Source: Streptomyces iconiensis | GTDB lineage: Bacteria; Actinomycetota; Actinomycetes; Streptomycetales; Streptomycetaceae | Reading direction: 5' to 3' | DNA length: 64,000 nucleotides | Assembly (NCBI RefSeq): GCF_028657195.3 | Contig: NZ_JANCPR020000049.1 | Span: forward strand, 1-64,000 | Shown: positions 33,993 through 41,668 of the stretch, one piece after another | How positions within the stretch are numbered: the stretch's first letter is position 1 | How the letters are laid out: every line of letters starts with the position of its first letter | Program-made: the position numbers and the translations under genes | The notes under the pieces: generated by a model | Told to the model about the DNA's origin: nothing | Databases searched by the model: none | The model's input: only the letters and a program-made list of their open reading frames with translations

Positions 33993-34784
33993 TTACTTGG
34001 GGTCCCGGTTGAACACTGCCGTCGACCAGCGGTAGCCGAGCACGCTCAGTGCGAGGCACCAGGCGAGGGCGATCCAGCCGTTGTTGCCGATCTCGGTGCC
34101 GAGCAGCAGTCCGCGCAGGGTCTCGATGGCCGGGGTGAAGGGCTGGTACTCGGCGATGGGCTGGAACCAGCCGGGCATGGTTTCGGCGGGGATGAAGGCG
34201 CTGGAGATGAGGGGAAGCAGGATCAGCGGCGTCGCGTTGTTGCTGGCGGCCTCGGCGTTGGGGCTGATCAGTCCCATGCCGACGGCGATCCAGGTGAGTG
34301 CGAGGGCGAACAGCGCGAGCAGTCCGAACGCCGCGATCCACTCCAGCGCCGTGGCGTCGGTGGAGCGGAAGCCGATGGCCACGCCGACGGCGCCGACGAG
34401 AACCACGCTCATGACGGATTGCAGCACACTGCCGAGTACGTGCCCGATGATCACGGAGCCGCGGTGGATCGCCATCGTGCGGAAGCGGGCGATGACCCCC
34501 TCGGTCATGTCGTTGGAAACGGAGACAGCGGTGCCGACGACGGTGCTGGCGATGGTCATCATCAGGATGCCGGGGACGATGTAGGCGATGTAGTCGGAGC
34601 GGTCGGCGCTCCCGCCGCCGATGCCCGCGCTCATCACGTCGCCGAAGATGTAGACGAAGAGCAGCAGCAGGATGACGGGTGTGAGCAGCAGGTTCAGGGT
34701 GAGGGAGGGGTAGCGCCGGGCGTGCAGGAGGTTGCGGCGCAGCATCGTGTTCGAGTCGCGGACGGTGAGGGAGAGTGCGCTCAT
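33993..34784 (-). CDS. ABC-2 type exporter permease (DrrB-like)
   Basis: A 263-residue ABC-2 permease with six hydrophobic segments: LLLTPVILLLLFVYIFGDVM, IVPGILMMTIASTVVGTAVS, GSVLQSVMSVVLVGAVGVAIGF, IAAFGLLALFALALTWIAVG, ATPLILLPLISSAFIPAETMP and IALAWCLALSVLGY. The ABC-2 signature region NDMTEGVIARFRTMAI follows TM2. Its ATG overlaps the ATPase stop (ATGA). Together they form a DrrAB-like drug or natural-product exporter. Confidence 0.9.
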   Translation of the reverse strand: MSALSLTVRDSNTMLRRNLLHARRYPSLTLNLLLTPVILLLLFVYIFGDVMSAGIGGGSADRSDYIAYIVPGILMMTIASTVVGTAVSVSNDMTEGVIARFRTMAIHRGSVIIGHVLGSVLQSVMSVVLVGAVGVAIGFRSTDATALEWIAAFGLLALFALALTWIAVGMGLISPNAEAASNNATPLILLPLISSAFIPAETMPGWFQPIAEYQPFTPAIETLRGLLLGTEIGNNGWIALAWCLALSVLGYRWSTAVFNRDPK

Positions 34785-35779
34785 CGGACGTTCTCCTCGG
34801 GCTGGTTGGGGAGGTTGGTGCTGCCGCTGGTGAGGGCGAAGAAGACGTCGTCGAGGTCGGGTGTGTGCACGGTCAGCTCGTCGGCTTCGATGCCGGTCGA
34901 GTCGAGCCAGTCGAGGATGGCGCGCAGTTCGCGCTGGCTGCCGTCGCTGGGGATGGAGAGCGACAGTGCTTCGTCGTCCCGGGTGACCTCGCGTAGTACG
35001 TCGGCGGCGGTCCGGTATGTGGCCGGGTCGGAGAACCGCAGCCGCACGTGTCCGCCGGGGATGAGTCGCTTGAGCTCGTCGGCGGTGCCCTCTGCGGCGA
35101 TCTTCCCGTCGTCGAGGACGGCGATGTGGTGGGCGAGTTCGTCGGCTTCTTCCAGGTATTGGGTGGTGAGGAAGACGGTGACGCCGTCGGAGACGAGTTC
35201 GCGGATGATGCCCCACATGTTGTGGCGGGAGCGGGGGTCGAGTCCGGTGGTGGGTTCGTCGAGGAAGATGATCCGCGGGTTGCCGACCAGGGTCATGGCG
35301 AGGTCGAGGCGGCGTTTCATGCCGCCGGAGTAGCTCTGGGCGGGCTTCCTGGCGGCGTCCACCAGGTCGAAGCGTTCCAGGAGTTGGGCCGCGACCCGGC
35401 GCCCCTCACTTTTCGAGAGGTGGTGCAGGTCGGCCATCAGGAGCATGTTCTCCTCGCCGGTGATGAGTCCGTCGACGGCGGAGAACTGTCCGGTGACGCC
35501 GATCGCGGCGCGTACCGCCTGCGGATCGACGGCCACGTCATGCCCACCCACCCGCAGCTCACCACCGTCGGCAGAGATGAGGGTGGAGAGGATCTTCACG
35601 GCGGTGGTCTTACCGGCGCCGTTCGGGCCGAGCAGGGAGAAGATGGTGCCGGCCGGCACCGACACGTCGATGCCATCGAGCACGAGCTTGTCGCCGTAGG
35701 ACTTGCGCAGCCCGGTTGCGGTGATCGCCGGTGCCGCCGTTTTGCCGGCTGTCGGTGCGGATAGCTGAGTCGCGGTCAT
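34781..35779 (-). CDS. ABC exporter ATP-binding protein (DrrA-like)
   Basis: A 332-residue ATPase of the daunorubicin-resistance DrrA type. Walker A is GPNGAGKTT, the Q-loop region GVTGQFSAVDGLITGEENM, the signature SYSGGMKRRLDLAMTL, Walker B IIFLDEPTTGLD, and the H-loop segment VFLTTQYLEEADELAHHIAVLDDGKI. The C-terminal 100 residues form the DrrA-specific domain ending in PDLDDVFFALTSG. GGAAGGAAAG precedes the ATG. It is translationally coupled to the permease and 55 nt downstream of the DUF4097 gene. Confidence 0.92.
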   Translation of the reverse strand: MTATQLSAPTAGKTAAPAITATGLRKSYGDKLVLDGIDVSVPAGTIFSLLGPNGAGKTTAVKILSTLISADGGELRVGGHDVAVDPQAVRAAIGVTGQFSAVDGLITGEENMLLMADLHHLSKSEGRRVAAQLLERFDLVDAARKPAQSYSGGMKRRLDLAMTLVGNPRIIFLDEPTTGLDPRSRHNMWGIIRELVSDGVTVFLTTQYLEEADELAHHIAVLDDGKIAAEGTADELKRLIPGGHVRLRFSDPATYRTAADVLREVTRDDEALSLSIPSDGSQRELRAILDWLDSTGIEADELTVHTPDLDDVFFALTSGSTNLPNQPEENVR

Positions 35780-35834
35780 GCCGCTTTCCTTCCGTGGACG
35801 GGCAGTTGGGACAGCTGGGGGAGCACGCGGCGGG

Positions 35835-36725
35835 TCAGGCGCGGCGGATGATGATGTCGCCGGTCGCGGTCCTGGCGTGCACCTCGACGGTCTCGTCGGA
35901 GCCGGTGGGGCCCGAGGCGGAGCCGAGCGAGTTGCGTACCGTGCCGTACTTGGGGTGCAGGTCGAGCCAGGCGGCGGTGCCCTCGCGGATGCCCACTTCG
36001 AGGTTGCCGACAGAGGTACGCAGGTCGACACGGCCGCGGGCGACGTCGCCGACGCGGATGCCGCCGGTGGAGGACATCGCGTCGACCCCGGCGTGTGCGA
36101 CACCGACCTCGATCCGGCCGTTGGCGCACTTGGCGCCGACGCTGCTGTGCGCGACGCCGACGGAGATGTCGCCGTTGGCCGCACTGGCCTCCAGGCTGCC
36201 GGTGGCCTCGCCGACCTCGGTCGCGCCGTTGCCGTTCTTGACGGTCGCCACACCGGCGACCGTGCCGACCTCGATCCGGCCCGAGCCGATGACTTCGATG
36301 TCCCCGCTCGACCGGGTCAGGCGGATGTCGCCGAGGCCGGTCCTGAGATTGGCGCTGTCCACCTCGTCCACCTGGATGTCGCCGAGCCCGGTCTTGAGCA
36401 CGACCTCACCGAGACGGCCCTCGCAGGAGAAGCTGCCCATGCCCGAGGCGCCCCGGACGTCGGATCCGGCGGGCAGTTCGATGCTGACCTCGACGGCGCC
36501 GGGCTTGCCGAACGGGGACCGCTTCCTGGCCGTCCTGACGGTGAGGCGCCCGCCCGAGCAGGTGACCTGGGTCTGCTGCACGGCGCGTACGTCGTTGTCG
36601 TCGGAACCGTCGCGCGGCAGCACCTCCACGACCGTGTCGGTGCGCTTGCCCGCGGTGATGTGGGCGGTGCCGGCCTCCAACTCAAGGGTGGCGGTGACCG
36701 GTTCGGGGGTGTCGAAAGCAGGCAT
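35835..36725 (-). CDS. DUF4097-family beta-strand repeat protein
   Basis: A 296-residue protein made of short beta-strand repeats, e.g. LKTGLGDIQVDEVDSANLRTGLGDIRLTRSSGDIEVIGSGRIEVGTVAG, characteristic of DUF4097 right-handed beta-helix-like domains. The recurrent G-D-I and G-R-I-E-V motifs occur from about residue 100 to 270. No signal peptide or membrane segment is visible. It lies between a ribbon-helix-helix gene and the ABC exporter, an order seen in other streptomycetes to my recollection. Its function is unknown. Confidence 0.82.
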   Translation of the reverse strand: MPAFDTPEPVTATLELEAGTAHITAGKRTDTVVEVLPRDGSDDNDVRAVQQTQVTCSGGRLTVRTARKRSPFGKPGAVEVSIELPAGSDVRGASGMGSFSCEGRLGEVVLKTGLGDIQVDEVDSANLRTGLGDIRLTRSSGDIEVIGSGRIEVGTVAGVATVKNGNGATEVGEATGSLEASAANGDISVGVAHSSVGAKCANGRIEVGVAHAGVDAMSSTGGIRVGDVARGRVDLRTSVGNLEVGIREGTAAWLDLHPKYGTVRNSLGSASGPTGSDETVEVHARTATGDIIIRRA

Positions 36726-36849
36726 GGCTGTCCCGTCCTCGTGGCGTGGGTGAGCGGTCCCGCTGGTGAGGCGGGTGATGAGTGAGACGTCGGCCGGATC
36801 GGCGATCCGCCGGTGAAGTGGGGTGGGGTGGGGCCGGTGAGCGGCGGCC

Positions 36850-37380
36850 TTAGCGGACCCAGCCGGTGAAGCCCCGGCGCCCCGCGTCCTTGTCGCGGCC
36901 CGCAGGGCTGGCGCGCTGTCCGCCGTCGAGCGAGGTGGACACGGCACGTACCAGCCAGGCGTTGACCGACAGCCCCTCCGCCGCCGCCGCGTCCTCGGCG
37001 CGTGCCTTGAGGTGGGCGGGAAGGCGGAGGTTGATCCGGGTCATGGCGCCGTCGTCGGCCTCCGCGTGCGGCGGGGCCGGCGCTGCCGGGGCGGGTTCAG
37101 CGACCGGCTCCCGCGCCTCCTGGAACGGCTCGGGTACGGGCGGCGCCGTGACCACGAACTCCGGGTCGAGCCCGCGCAGCCGCACATCGACCGAACCCGG
37201 CGCCAGCTCCCGCGTGACCTCGCCCATGGCGGCGGACAGTGCGTTGAGCAGAGTCAGGCGGGCGGCGGACTCCAGGGGAGCGGTGAGCCGCTCGGCGAGG
37301 GCGCGGGCATCGTCGCCGCCGGCTTCCGCGGCGACGGCCAACTCTTGCCGGAGGTTGTCGACGTAGGGCGTGAGGTCCAT
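36850..37380 (-). CDS. Ribbon-helix-helix (HicB/Arc-like) DNA-binding protein
   Basis: A 176-residue protein whose C-terminal part (about residues 113-153, MTRINLRLPAHLKARAEDAAAAEGLSVNAWLVRAVSTSL) is a ribbon-helix-helix DNA-binding domain of the HicB/Arc type. The N-terminal helical half (MDLTPYVDNLRQELAVAAEAGGDDARALAERL) and a Pro/Ala/Glu linker are not recognised. A 17-bp perfect palindrome lies 12 nt upstream of its ATG and is a likely autoregulatory site. No toxin partner is adjacent; the downstream genes are DUF4097 and the ABC exporter, which it may regulate. Confidence 0.78.
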   Translation of the reverse strand: MDLTPYVDNLRQELAVAAEAGGDDARALAERLTAPLESAARLTLLNALSAAMGEVTRELAPGSVDVRLRGLDPEFVVTAPPVPEPFQEAREPVAEPAPAAPAPPHAEADDGAMTRINLRLPAHLKARAEDAAAAEGLSVNAWLVRAVSTSLDGGQRASPAGRDKDAGRRGFTGWVR

Positions 37381-37391
37381 GGCGCCATCAT

Positions 37392-37408
37392 GGCACAACG
37401 ATTGTGCC
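37392..37408. promoter_or_regulatory. Palindromic operator before the ribbon-helix-helix gene
   Basis: GGCACAA-CGA-TTGTGCC, a perfect inverted repeat with 7-bp arms and 3-nt centre. On the minus strand it contains CACAAT, a plausible -10, so a protein bound here would block the promoter. It is close enough (12 nt) to the ATG to imply a very short leader. Confidence 0.55.
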
Positions 37409-37539
37409 TTGGTGAGCCAGTTTGGCTCCTAACCTGGCAGCCACGGCCCTGAACTGGAGTTACTCCCCAAAATTGCTATGCCCTCGTACCGTTCCGAGGG
37501 TGCGGTGACTCCGTGTCGGCACCTCGGGTGATGCCAAGT

Positions 37540-37556
37540 GGTGCCAAAATGGCACC
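37540..37556. other. Perfect hairpin in long non-coding gap
   Basis: GGTGCCA-AAA-TGGCACC forms a 7-bp stem with 3-nt loop in a 500-nt stretch without a gene (37409-37911). It lies upstream of the tandem repeat and the strong terminator described separately, and could belong to a small transcript. Confidence 0.4.
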
Positions 37557-37596
37557 GGCCCTGCGCTACCGCGCTGCCGGGTGCGGGCGCCCTCGT

Positions 37597-37650
37597 GGGG
37601 CCTCGCCGAGCTGAGCCCGGAAGGGGGCCTCGCCGAGCTGAGCCCGGAAG
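37597..37650 (+). repeat. Perfect 27-bp tandem duplication
   Basis: Two identical 27-bp copies (37597-37623 and 37624-37650), each beginning GGGGCCTCGCCGAG and ending CCCGGAAG, head to tail in the non-coding gap before the TetX-like gene. Confidence 0.9.
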
Positions 37651-37771
37651 CGGTCATGGGGTGACCTTGGAGACCTGATCCGCTCGAATCCCGGTCGACG
37701 TGCCGGCGTCCCCGCGGTCCGGGCGGCGCGTCCCGAACTGCCGCCCTCCGCCCTCGCTTCCGCCCCGTGTC

Positions 37772-37809
37772 GGCGCCGCCCTGATCCGTGAGGGCGGCGC
37801 CATCTTTTT
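37772..37809 (+). terminator. Strong intrinsic terminator (plus strand)
   Basis: A perfect 11-bp GC stem (GGCGCCGCCCT and its complement AGGGCGGCGCC) with an 8-nt loop is followed by ATCTTTTT. This is the clearest rho-independent terminator in the window. No plus-strand gene ends upstream of it, so what it terminates is unclear. Confidence 0.85.
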
Positions 37810-37836
37810 GACAGCTCTGGAGCGTTGTTCCACTAT
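37808..37836 (+). promoter_or_regulatory. Promoter of the TetX-like monooxygenase gene
   Basis: TTGACA (37808-37813), overlapping the T-tract of the terminator, and CACTAT (37831-37836) are 17 bp apart. A quasi-palindrome centred on CTATCGAATAG overlaps the -10 (37827-37847) and may be an operator for a regulator not encoded next to it. Confidence 0.6.
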
Positions 37837-37911
37837 CGAATAGAACGACATTCCAGAGGTGTCCCGCCGGTCTTCGCCCGGGTGGCTGCCTCATTCCGTG
37901 AAGGAGTCACC

Positions 37912-39030
37912 ATGCGCACTCATGTCACGATCATCGGCGCCGGACTCGGCGGACTCACCCTCGCTCGCGTCCTGCACGTCCACGGCATCCCGGCCACCGT
38001 CTACGAGGCGGAGGCGTCACCGACGGCGCGGTCGCAGGGCGGGATGCTCGACATCCACGAGGAGAACGGCCAGTTGGCTCTGCGCGCGGCCGGGCTGATG
38101 GACGAGTTCAGCGGCCTGATCCTGGAGGGCCGCGAGGCAACCCGGATCCTCGCCTCGGACGGGACCGTTCTGTTCGACGACGACAGCACGCGTGGCCGCC
38201 CCGAGGTGCAGCGCGGCGAGCTGCGCCAGATCCTGCTCGACTCGCTACCGGCCGGGACCGTCAGGTGGGGCCACAAGGTCAGCGGCGTCCGCTCCCTCGG
38301 CGAGGGCCGCCACGAGGTGACCTTCGCCGAGGGCACCGCCGTGGAAACGGGCCTGCTGGTCGGCGCCGACGGCGCGTGGTCGCGGGTCAGGCCGCTGCTC
38401 TCCGAGGCCAGGCCCGAGTACATAGGTCGGTCGTTCGTCGAGACCTGGCTTTTCGACAGCGACGCCCGGCACCCGGCCGCGGCGAAAGCGGCCGGCGGCG
38501 GATCGATGTCGGCGCTCGCGCCGGGCAAGGGGATCCAGGTGCACCGCGAGAGCGGCGGCACGCTGCACACGTACGTGGCACTCGACAAACCCCAGGACTG
38601 GTTCGCCGCCATCGACTTCACCGACGCCGCCACCGCCACCGCACGGATCGCGCGGGAATTCGACGGCTGGGCACCCGAACTCACCGCACTGATCACCGCC
38701 GGCGACACCCCGCCGACCCTGCGCCTTCTCAACGCCCTGCCCCTTGACCACCGTTGGGACCGGGTACCGGGAGTGACGCTGCTCGGCGACGCCGCCCACC
38801 TCTCGGGCCCGAACGGCGAAGGTGCCAACCTCGCGATGTACGACGGCTCCGAACTCGGCACGGCCCTCGCCGCGCGCCCCGACGACATCGAGGGCGCACT
38901 CACCGTGTACGAACAGGCCATGTTCCGACGCGGCGTCGAGGCCGCAACCGACGGCGCCAAACTCCACGAGTTGATGTTCGGCGACAACTCCCCCGAGAGC
39001 CTGGTCGCCATGTTCACCGGCCACGCGTAA
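37912..39030 (+). CDS. TetX-like FAD-dependent monooxygenase
   Basis: A class A flavin monooxygenase of 372 residues. The FAD motif is IIGAGLGGLTLARVLHVHG (residues 7-25); QGGMLDIHEENGQLALRAAGL matches the GGTLDLHKGSGQ segment of the tetracycline monooxygenase TetX, and LLVGADGAWSRVRPLL plus GVTLLGDAAHLSGPNGEGANLAMYDGSELGTAL are the second and third flavin motifs. The C-terminal helix (YEQAMFRRGVEAATD) also matches TetX-type proteins. AAGGAG is 6 nt before the ATG. It stands alone behind its own promoter, consistent with inactivation of an aromatic compound. Confidence 0.9.
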   Translation: MRTHVTIIGAGLGGLTLARVLHVHGIPATVYEAEASPTARSQGGMLDIHEENGQLALRAAGLMDEFSGLILEGREATRILASDGTVLFDDDSTRGRPEVQRGELRQILLDSLPAGTVRWGHKVSGVRSLGEGRHEVTFAEGTAVETGLLVGADGAWSRVRPLLSEARPEYIGRSFVETWLFDSDARHPAAAKAAGGGSMSALAPGKGIQVHRESGGTLHTYVALDKPQDWFAAIDFTDAATATARIAREFDGWAPELTALITAGDTPPTLRLLNALPLDHRWDRVPGVTLLGDAAHLSGPNGEGANLAMYDGSELGTALAARPDDIEGALTVYEQAMFRRGVEAATDGAKLHELMFGDNSPESLVAMFTGHA

Positions 39031-39100
39031 CTGCCGCCAGGCGCGCGCCGTCGAGGGAGGCGTTCGGCGCCGGGCGGTCGCTGCCCCGGCCGCTGGTGCC

Positions 39101-39964
39101 TCAGCCCTTGCCGAAGTGCGCCGTGGGGAAGGCGCCTGCCGCCCTGAGGGCTTGGGTGAAGCCGCCGGCCAGTTCGGTGAGGCGTGTGGTGGCGGCCGGG
39201 CCGAGATGGTCGTAGGGGGCCGTGTCGAGGCGGTCGGTGAGCGCCTCCGCCTCGTCGCGCAGGGCCGTACCCGACTCCGTGAGGTCCCCCGCCTCGTCCA
39301 GCAGGCCGCGCTCGCGCAACTGGTCACGGGCGGCGGCCCACTGCTCGGCCGACCAGCCGCGGGTCCGCATGAACAGTGCCGATGTCGGTGCCTTCCCGGT
39401 GGCGTTGTGCAGGACCAGCGCCTCGATTCCGGAGAGGCCGGCGACCGTCAGCGCGGCGAGGTGACCGTCGCCCCGGTGCTCGCGCAGCAGCGTCGCCGCG
39501 TGCCACAGGGCCACGTGCGGTTCTTCGGGTATGGGGAGGCCGGCGTTGGCGGCGTACAGGGGCCTCGCCTCCCGGTCGCACGCCTCGGTGGCACGCAGCG
39601 CCAGCTCGGCGGCCTCGGCCATCTCTTTCGAGGTGAGGGCTTCCTCGCCGAGCAGCCGCCGCAGCGTTCTGTCCGCGCCACGCAACCGGGCCGTGAGCAC
39701 CGCCTCCGGCGTGGCGACGGACCACGCGGCGGGGATGTACCGCTCCACATGTTCGTGGTTGAAGTTGTAGAACGTCGCCGTGACGGTGCCCGCGCCGACT
39801 GCCCCGAGCGGGGCCGCTCGGCCCGCGAGGTAGGCCATGGGTCCGCGCTCCAGCCCGATCGCCGCGAATTCGGCCTCCGGCTCCGGAGCGAAGTAGACGC
39901 AGGAGTGCAGGGGTTGGACGATGTTGTGGCGGTGGCGGCCGGTGCTCGCCTCGAAGGAAGTCAT
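39101..39964 (-). CDS. SCO6745-type conserved protein
   Basis: A 287-residue protein resembling the actinobacterial SCO6745 family: VQPLHSCVYFAPEPEAEFAAIGLERGPMAYLAGRAAPLGAVGAGTVTATFYNFNHEHVERYIPAAW, then a mostly helical region. The middle and C-terminal parts (LREHRGDGHLAALTVAGLSGIEALVLH; RGWSAEQWAAARDQLRERGLLDEAGDLTESG) look like a winged-helix, MarR-like DNA-binding fold. CGGAG precedes the ATG. It lies 124 nt downstream of an FCD-type GntR gene on the same strand. The function is not established. Confidence 0.8.
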   Translation of the reverse strand: MTSFEASTGRHRHNIVQPLHSCVYFAPEPEAEFAAIGLERGPMAYLAGRAAPLGAVGAGTVTATFYNFNHEHVERYIPAAWSVATPEAVLTARLRGADRTLRRLLGEEALTSKEMAEAAELALRATEACDREARPLYAANAGLPIPEEPHVALWHAATLLREHRGDGHLAALTVAGLSGIEALVLHNATGKAPTSALFMRTRGWSAEQWAAARDQLRERGLLDEAGDLTESGTALRDEAEALTDRLDTAPYDHLGPAATTRLTELAGGFTQALRAAGAFPTAHFGKG

Positions 39965-40088
39965 GCGGTAACTCCGGTATCGGTGGTCGGTCGGTGGGGT
40001 CCGTGGGGCTGGTCCAGCTGGTCCAGCTGGTGTGGCCGGTCAGGTCCTTCGGCGGGGTCGGCACGGCGGGTTGGGGCGGCGGGGCGCA

Positions 40089-40793
40089 TCAGGCTCGCTC
40101 CGCGGGTTCGTCGTGGGAGTCGCCGGTCAGTACGGCCGCGGTCTGGGTGAGGTGCTGGGTCAGCACCTCGGCCGCGGTGTCGGCGTCGCGGGCCAGCGCC
40201 GCCTCCTCCAGCCGACGGTGCTCGCCGACGCCGTCCCGTTCGGGGTTGCGGTGCGCCGACCAGCGCCGGACCAGCTCGCTCGCGGTCCACATCCGGTCGA
40301 AGGTCTCCAGCAGGAGGGGGTTGCGGCACCCCTCCAGCAGGGTGCGGTGGAAGACCCGGTGGGCTTCGGCCCACGCGTCGCTGTAGTGCTCGCCCTCGCC
40401 TGGTACGTACGCCGGGGTACGGGCCAGGCGGTGGTGGGCGGCTCGTACGCGGGCCTCCCAGTCGACGTCGCCGCGTTCGACGGCCATGCGCAGCACGGCG
40501 GGTTCGACGGTCCGGCGGGCCTCCGCGATCTCCTGCCATCGGCTGTCGGAGACGGCCGGTACGGCGAAGCCGCGATTGGGCAGCCGGTCGGCGAGCCCCT
40601 CGCCGACCAGCCGCACGAGCGCCTCGCGCACGACGGCCAGGCTCACGCCGCGTTCCTTGGCGAGGTCCTGCGGTTTGAGCGCGTCACCGGGGGAGTGGTC
40701 GCCGCGCATGATCGCGTCCCGCAGGTAGGTGTGGACCTGCTCGGAGAGCATCCGCTTCGCCGAGGAGGTCGAGGTGTGGGTCGTCTGGGCCAT
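40089..40793 (-). CDS. GntR-family regulator, FCD subfamily
   Basis: A 234-residue regulator with a winged helix at about residues 15-75 (MLSEQVHTYLRDAIMRGDHSPGDALKPQDLAKERGVSLAVVREALVRLVGEGLADRLPNRGF) and an FCD ligand domain (EIAEARRTVEPAVLRMAVE, FHRTLLEGCRNPLLLETFDRMWTASELVRRW). There is no ribosome-binding site; TACTAT (40801-40806) at -10 spacing before the ATG at 40793 suggests a leaderless mRNA. An in-frame ATG at 40802 is the alternative. An inverted repeat ACGATT...AATCGA (40808-40827) upstream may be its own operator. Its target is probably the downstream SCO6745-type gene. Confidence 0.87.
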   Translation of the reverse strand: MAQTTHTSTSSAKRMLSEQVHTYLRDAIMRGDHSPGDALKPQDLAKERGVSLAVVREALVRLVGEGLADRLPNRGFAVPAVSDSRWQEIAEARRTVEPAVLRMAVERGDVDWEARVRAAHHRLARTPAYVPGEGEHYSDAWAEAHRVFHRTLLEGCRNPLLLETFDRMWTASELVRRWSAHRNPERDGVGEHRRLEEAALARDADTAAEVLTQHLTQTAAVLTGDSHDEPAERA

Positions 40794-40914
40794 GGGCGCC
40801 ATAGTAGACGATTTCTCGGATAATCGATTCTTGGTGCTACTGTCGATCCATCGGTGAGCGCACGCCCGACAGCGGCGCCTCCGGCACAACGCCGCGTGTA
40901 CTGCGTCGGCCCCT

Positions 40915-41030
40915 GCACGACCGGGCCCGCACACGACCGGCCCGGCACGACGGGGCCCGGACGACCGGGTCCGCACGACGGGGCCTGACCGGGCCCGCAT
41001 GACCGGGTCGGCACGACCGGCCCGGCGCCA
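40915..41030 (+). repeat. Degenerate GACCGGGCCC tandem repeat
   Basis: About nine degenerate copies of a 12-14 bp unit of type GCACGACCGGGCCC fill the gap between the GntR and PEBP genes. No open frame is convincing here; the PEBP promoter is not obvious. Confidence 0.75.
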
Positions 41031-41071
41031 GTACCACCTACCCCGCAGCACGACCCGAAAGGAACGACGCG

Positions 41072-41605
41072 ATGAGCGCCAACGACCCCTTCGCCCGCCT
41101 CCCCGAGGCGGCGGCCTTCACCGTCACCAGCACCACCGTCGCCGACGGCGCCATCTGGCCGGCCGAGCAGCACTCCTCCGGCATTCCCGGCGGGAAGGAC
41201 GCCTCCCCGCAGCTGACCTGGAGCGGTGCGCCCGAAGGCACCAAGAGCTATGCCGTCACCGTCTACGATCCCGACGCGCCCACCGGATCCGGCTTCTGGC
41301 ACTGGGCGGTCGCCGACATTCCGGCCACCGTCACCGAGCTGCCCGAGGGCGCGGGCGACGACACCGGGTCCGGCCTGCCCGAGGGCGCATTCCAACTGCC
41401 CAACGACGCCCGCATGGCGCGCTTCCTCGGCGCTGCCCCGCCGGCGGGGCACGGCCCGCACCGCTACTTCGTCGTGGTCCACGCCCTCGACGTCGAGTCC
41501 ATCGGCGTCCCGGCCGAAGCCACCCCGGCCTTCCTCGGCTTCACCATGGCCGGCCACATCCTCGGCCGAGCGGTCCTGACCGCCACCGCCGAAACCCCCG
41601 CCTGA
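41072..41605 (+). CDS. YbhB/YbcL-type PEBP (Raf kinase inhibitor-like) protein
   Basis: A 177-residue phosphatidylethanolamine-binding-protein-fold protein. The ligand-binding signature VYDPDAPTGSGFWHWAVADIP (about residues 64-84) and the GHGPHRYFVVVHAL motif (about 126-139) are intact; SPQLTWSGAPEGTKSYAVTV precedes them. GAAAGGA lies upstream of the ATG. It has no signal peptide and is probably cytoplasmic. The bacterial proteins have no agreed function. It is convergent with the last gene of the NRPS cluster, separated by a strong hairpin. Confidence 0.92.
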   Translation: MSANDPFARLPEAAAFTVTSTTVADGAIWPAEQHSSGIPGGKDASPQLTWSGAPEGTKSYAVTVYDPDAPTGSGFWHWAVADIPATVTELPEGAGDDTGSGLPEGAFQLPNDARMARFLGAAPPAGHGPHRYFVVVHALDVESIGVPAEATPAFLGFTMAGHILGRAVLTATAETPA

Positions 41606-41614
41606 CGAGCGAAG

Positions 41615-41650
41615 CGCGGGTGGGCCCCGACCGGTCGGGGCTCACCCGCG
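41615..41650. terminator. Bidirectional terminator between PEBP gene and NRPS cluster
   Basis: A 36-bp near-perfect palindrome (CGCGGGTG...CACCCGCG at the base, GCCCCGACC/GGTCGGGGC in the centre, one G-T mismatch). It sits midway between the convergent stops at 41605 and 41669 and marks the likely end of the biosynthetic operon. Confidence 0.75.
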
Positions 41651-41668
41651 CCGCGGCAGCCCGCGAGG

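Noticed and set aside
37670..37710. A tRNA-like 3' end (CTCGAATCCCGGTCGAC) that might be an att site
   Set aside because: The flanking bases do not form a T-stem or an acceptor stem, and no integrase or second copy of the segment was found.
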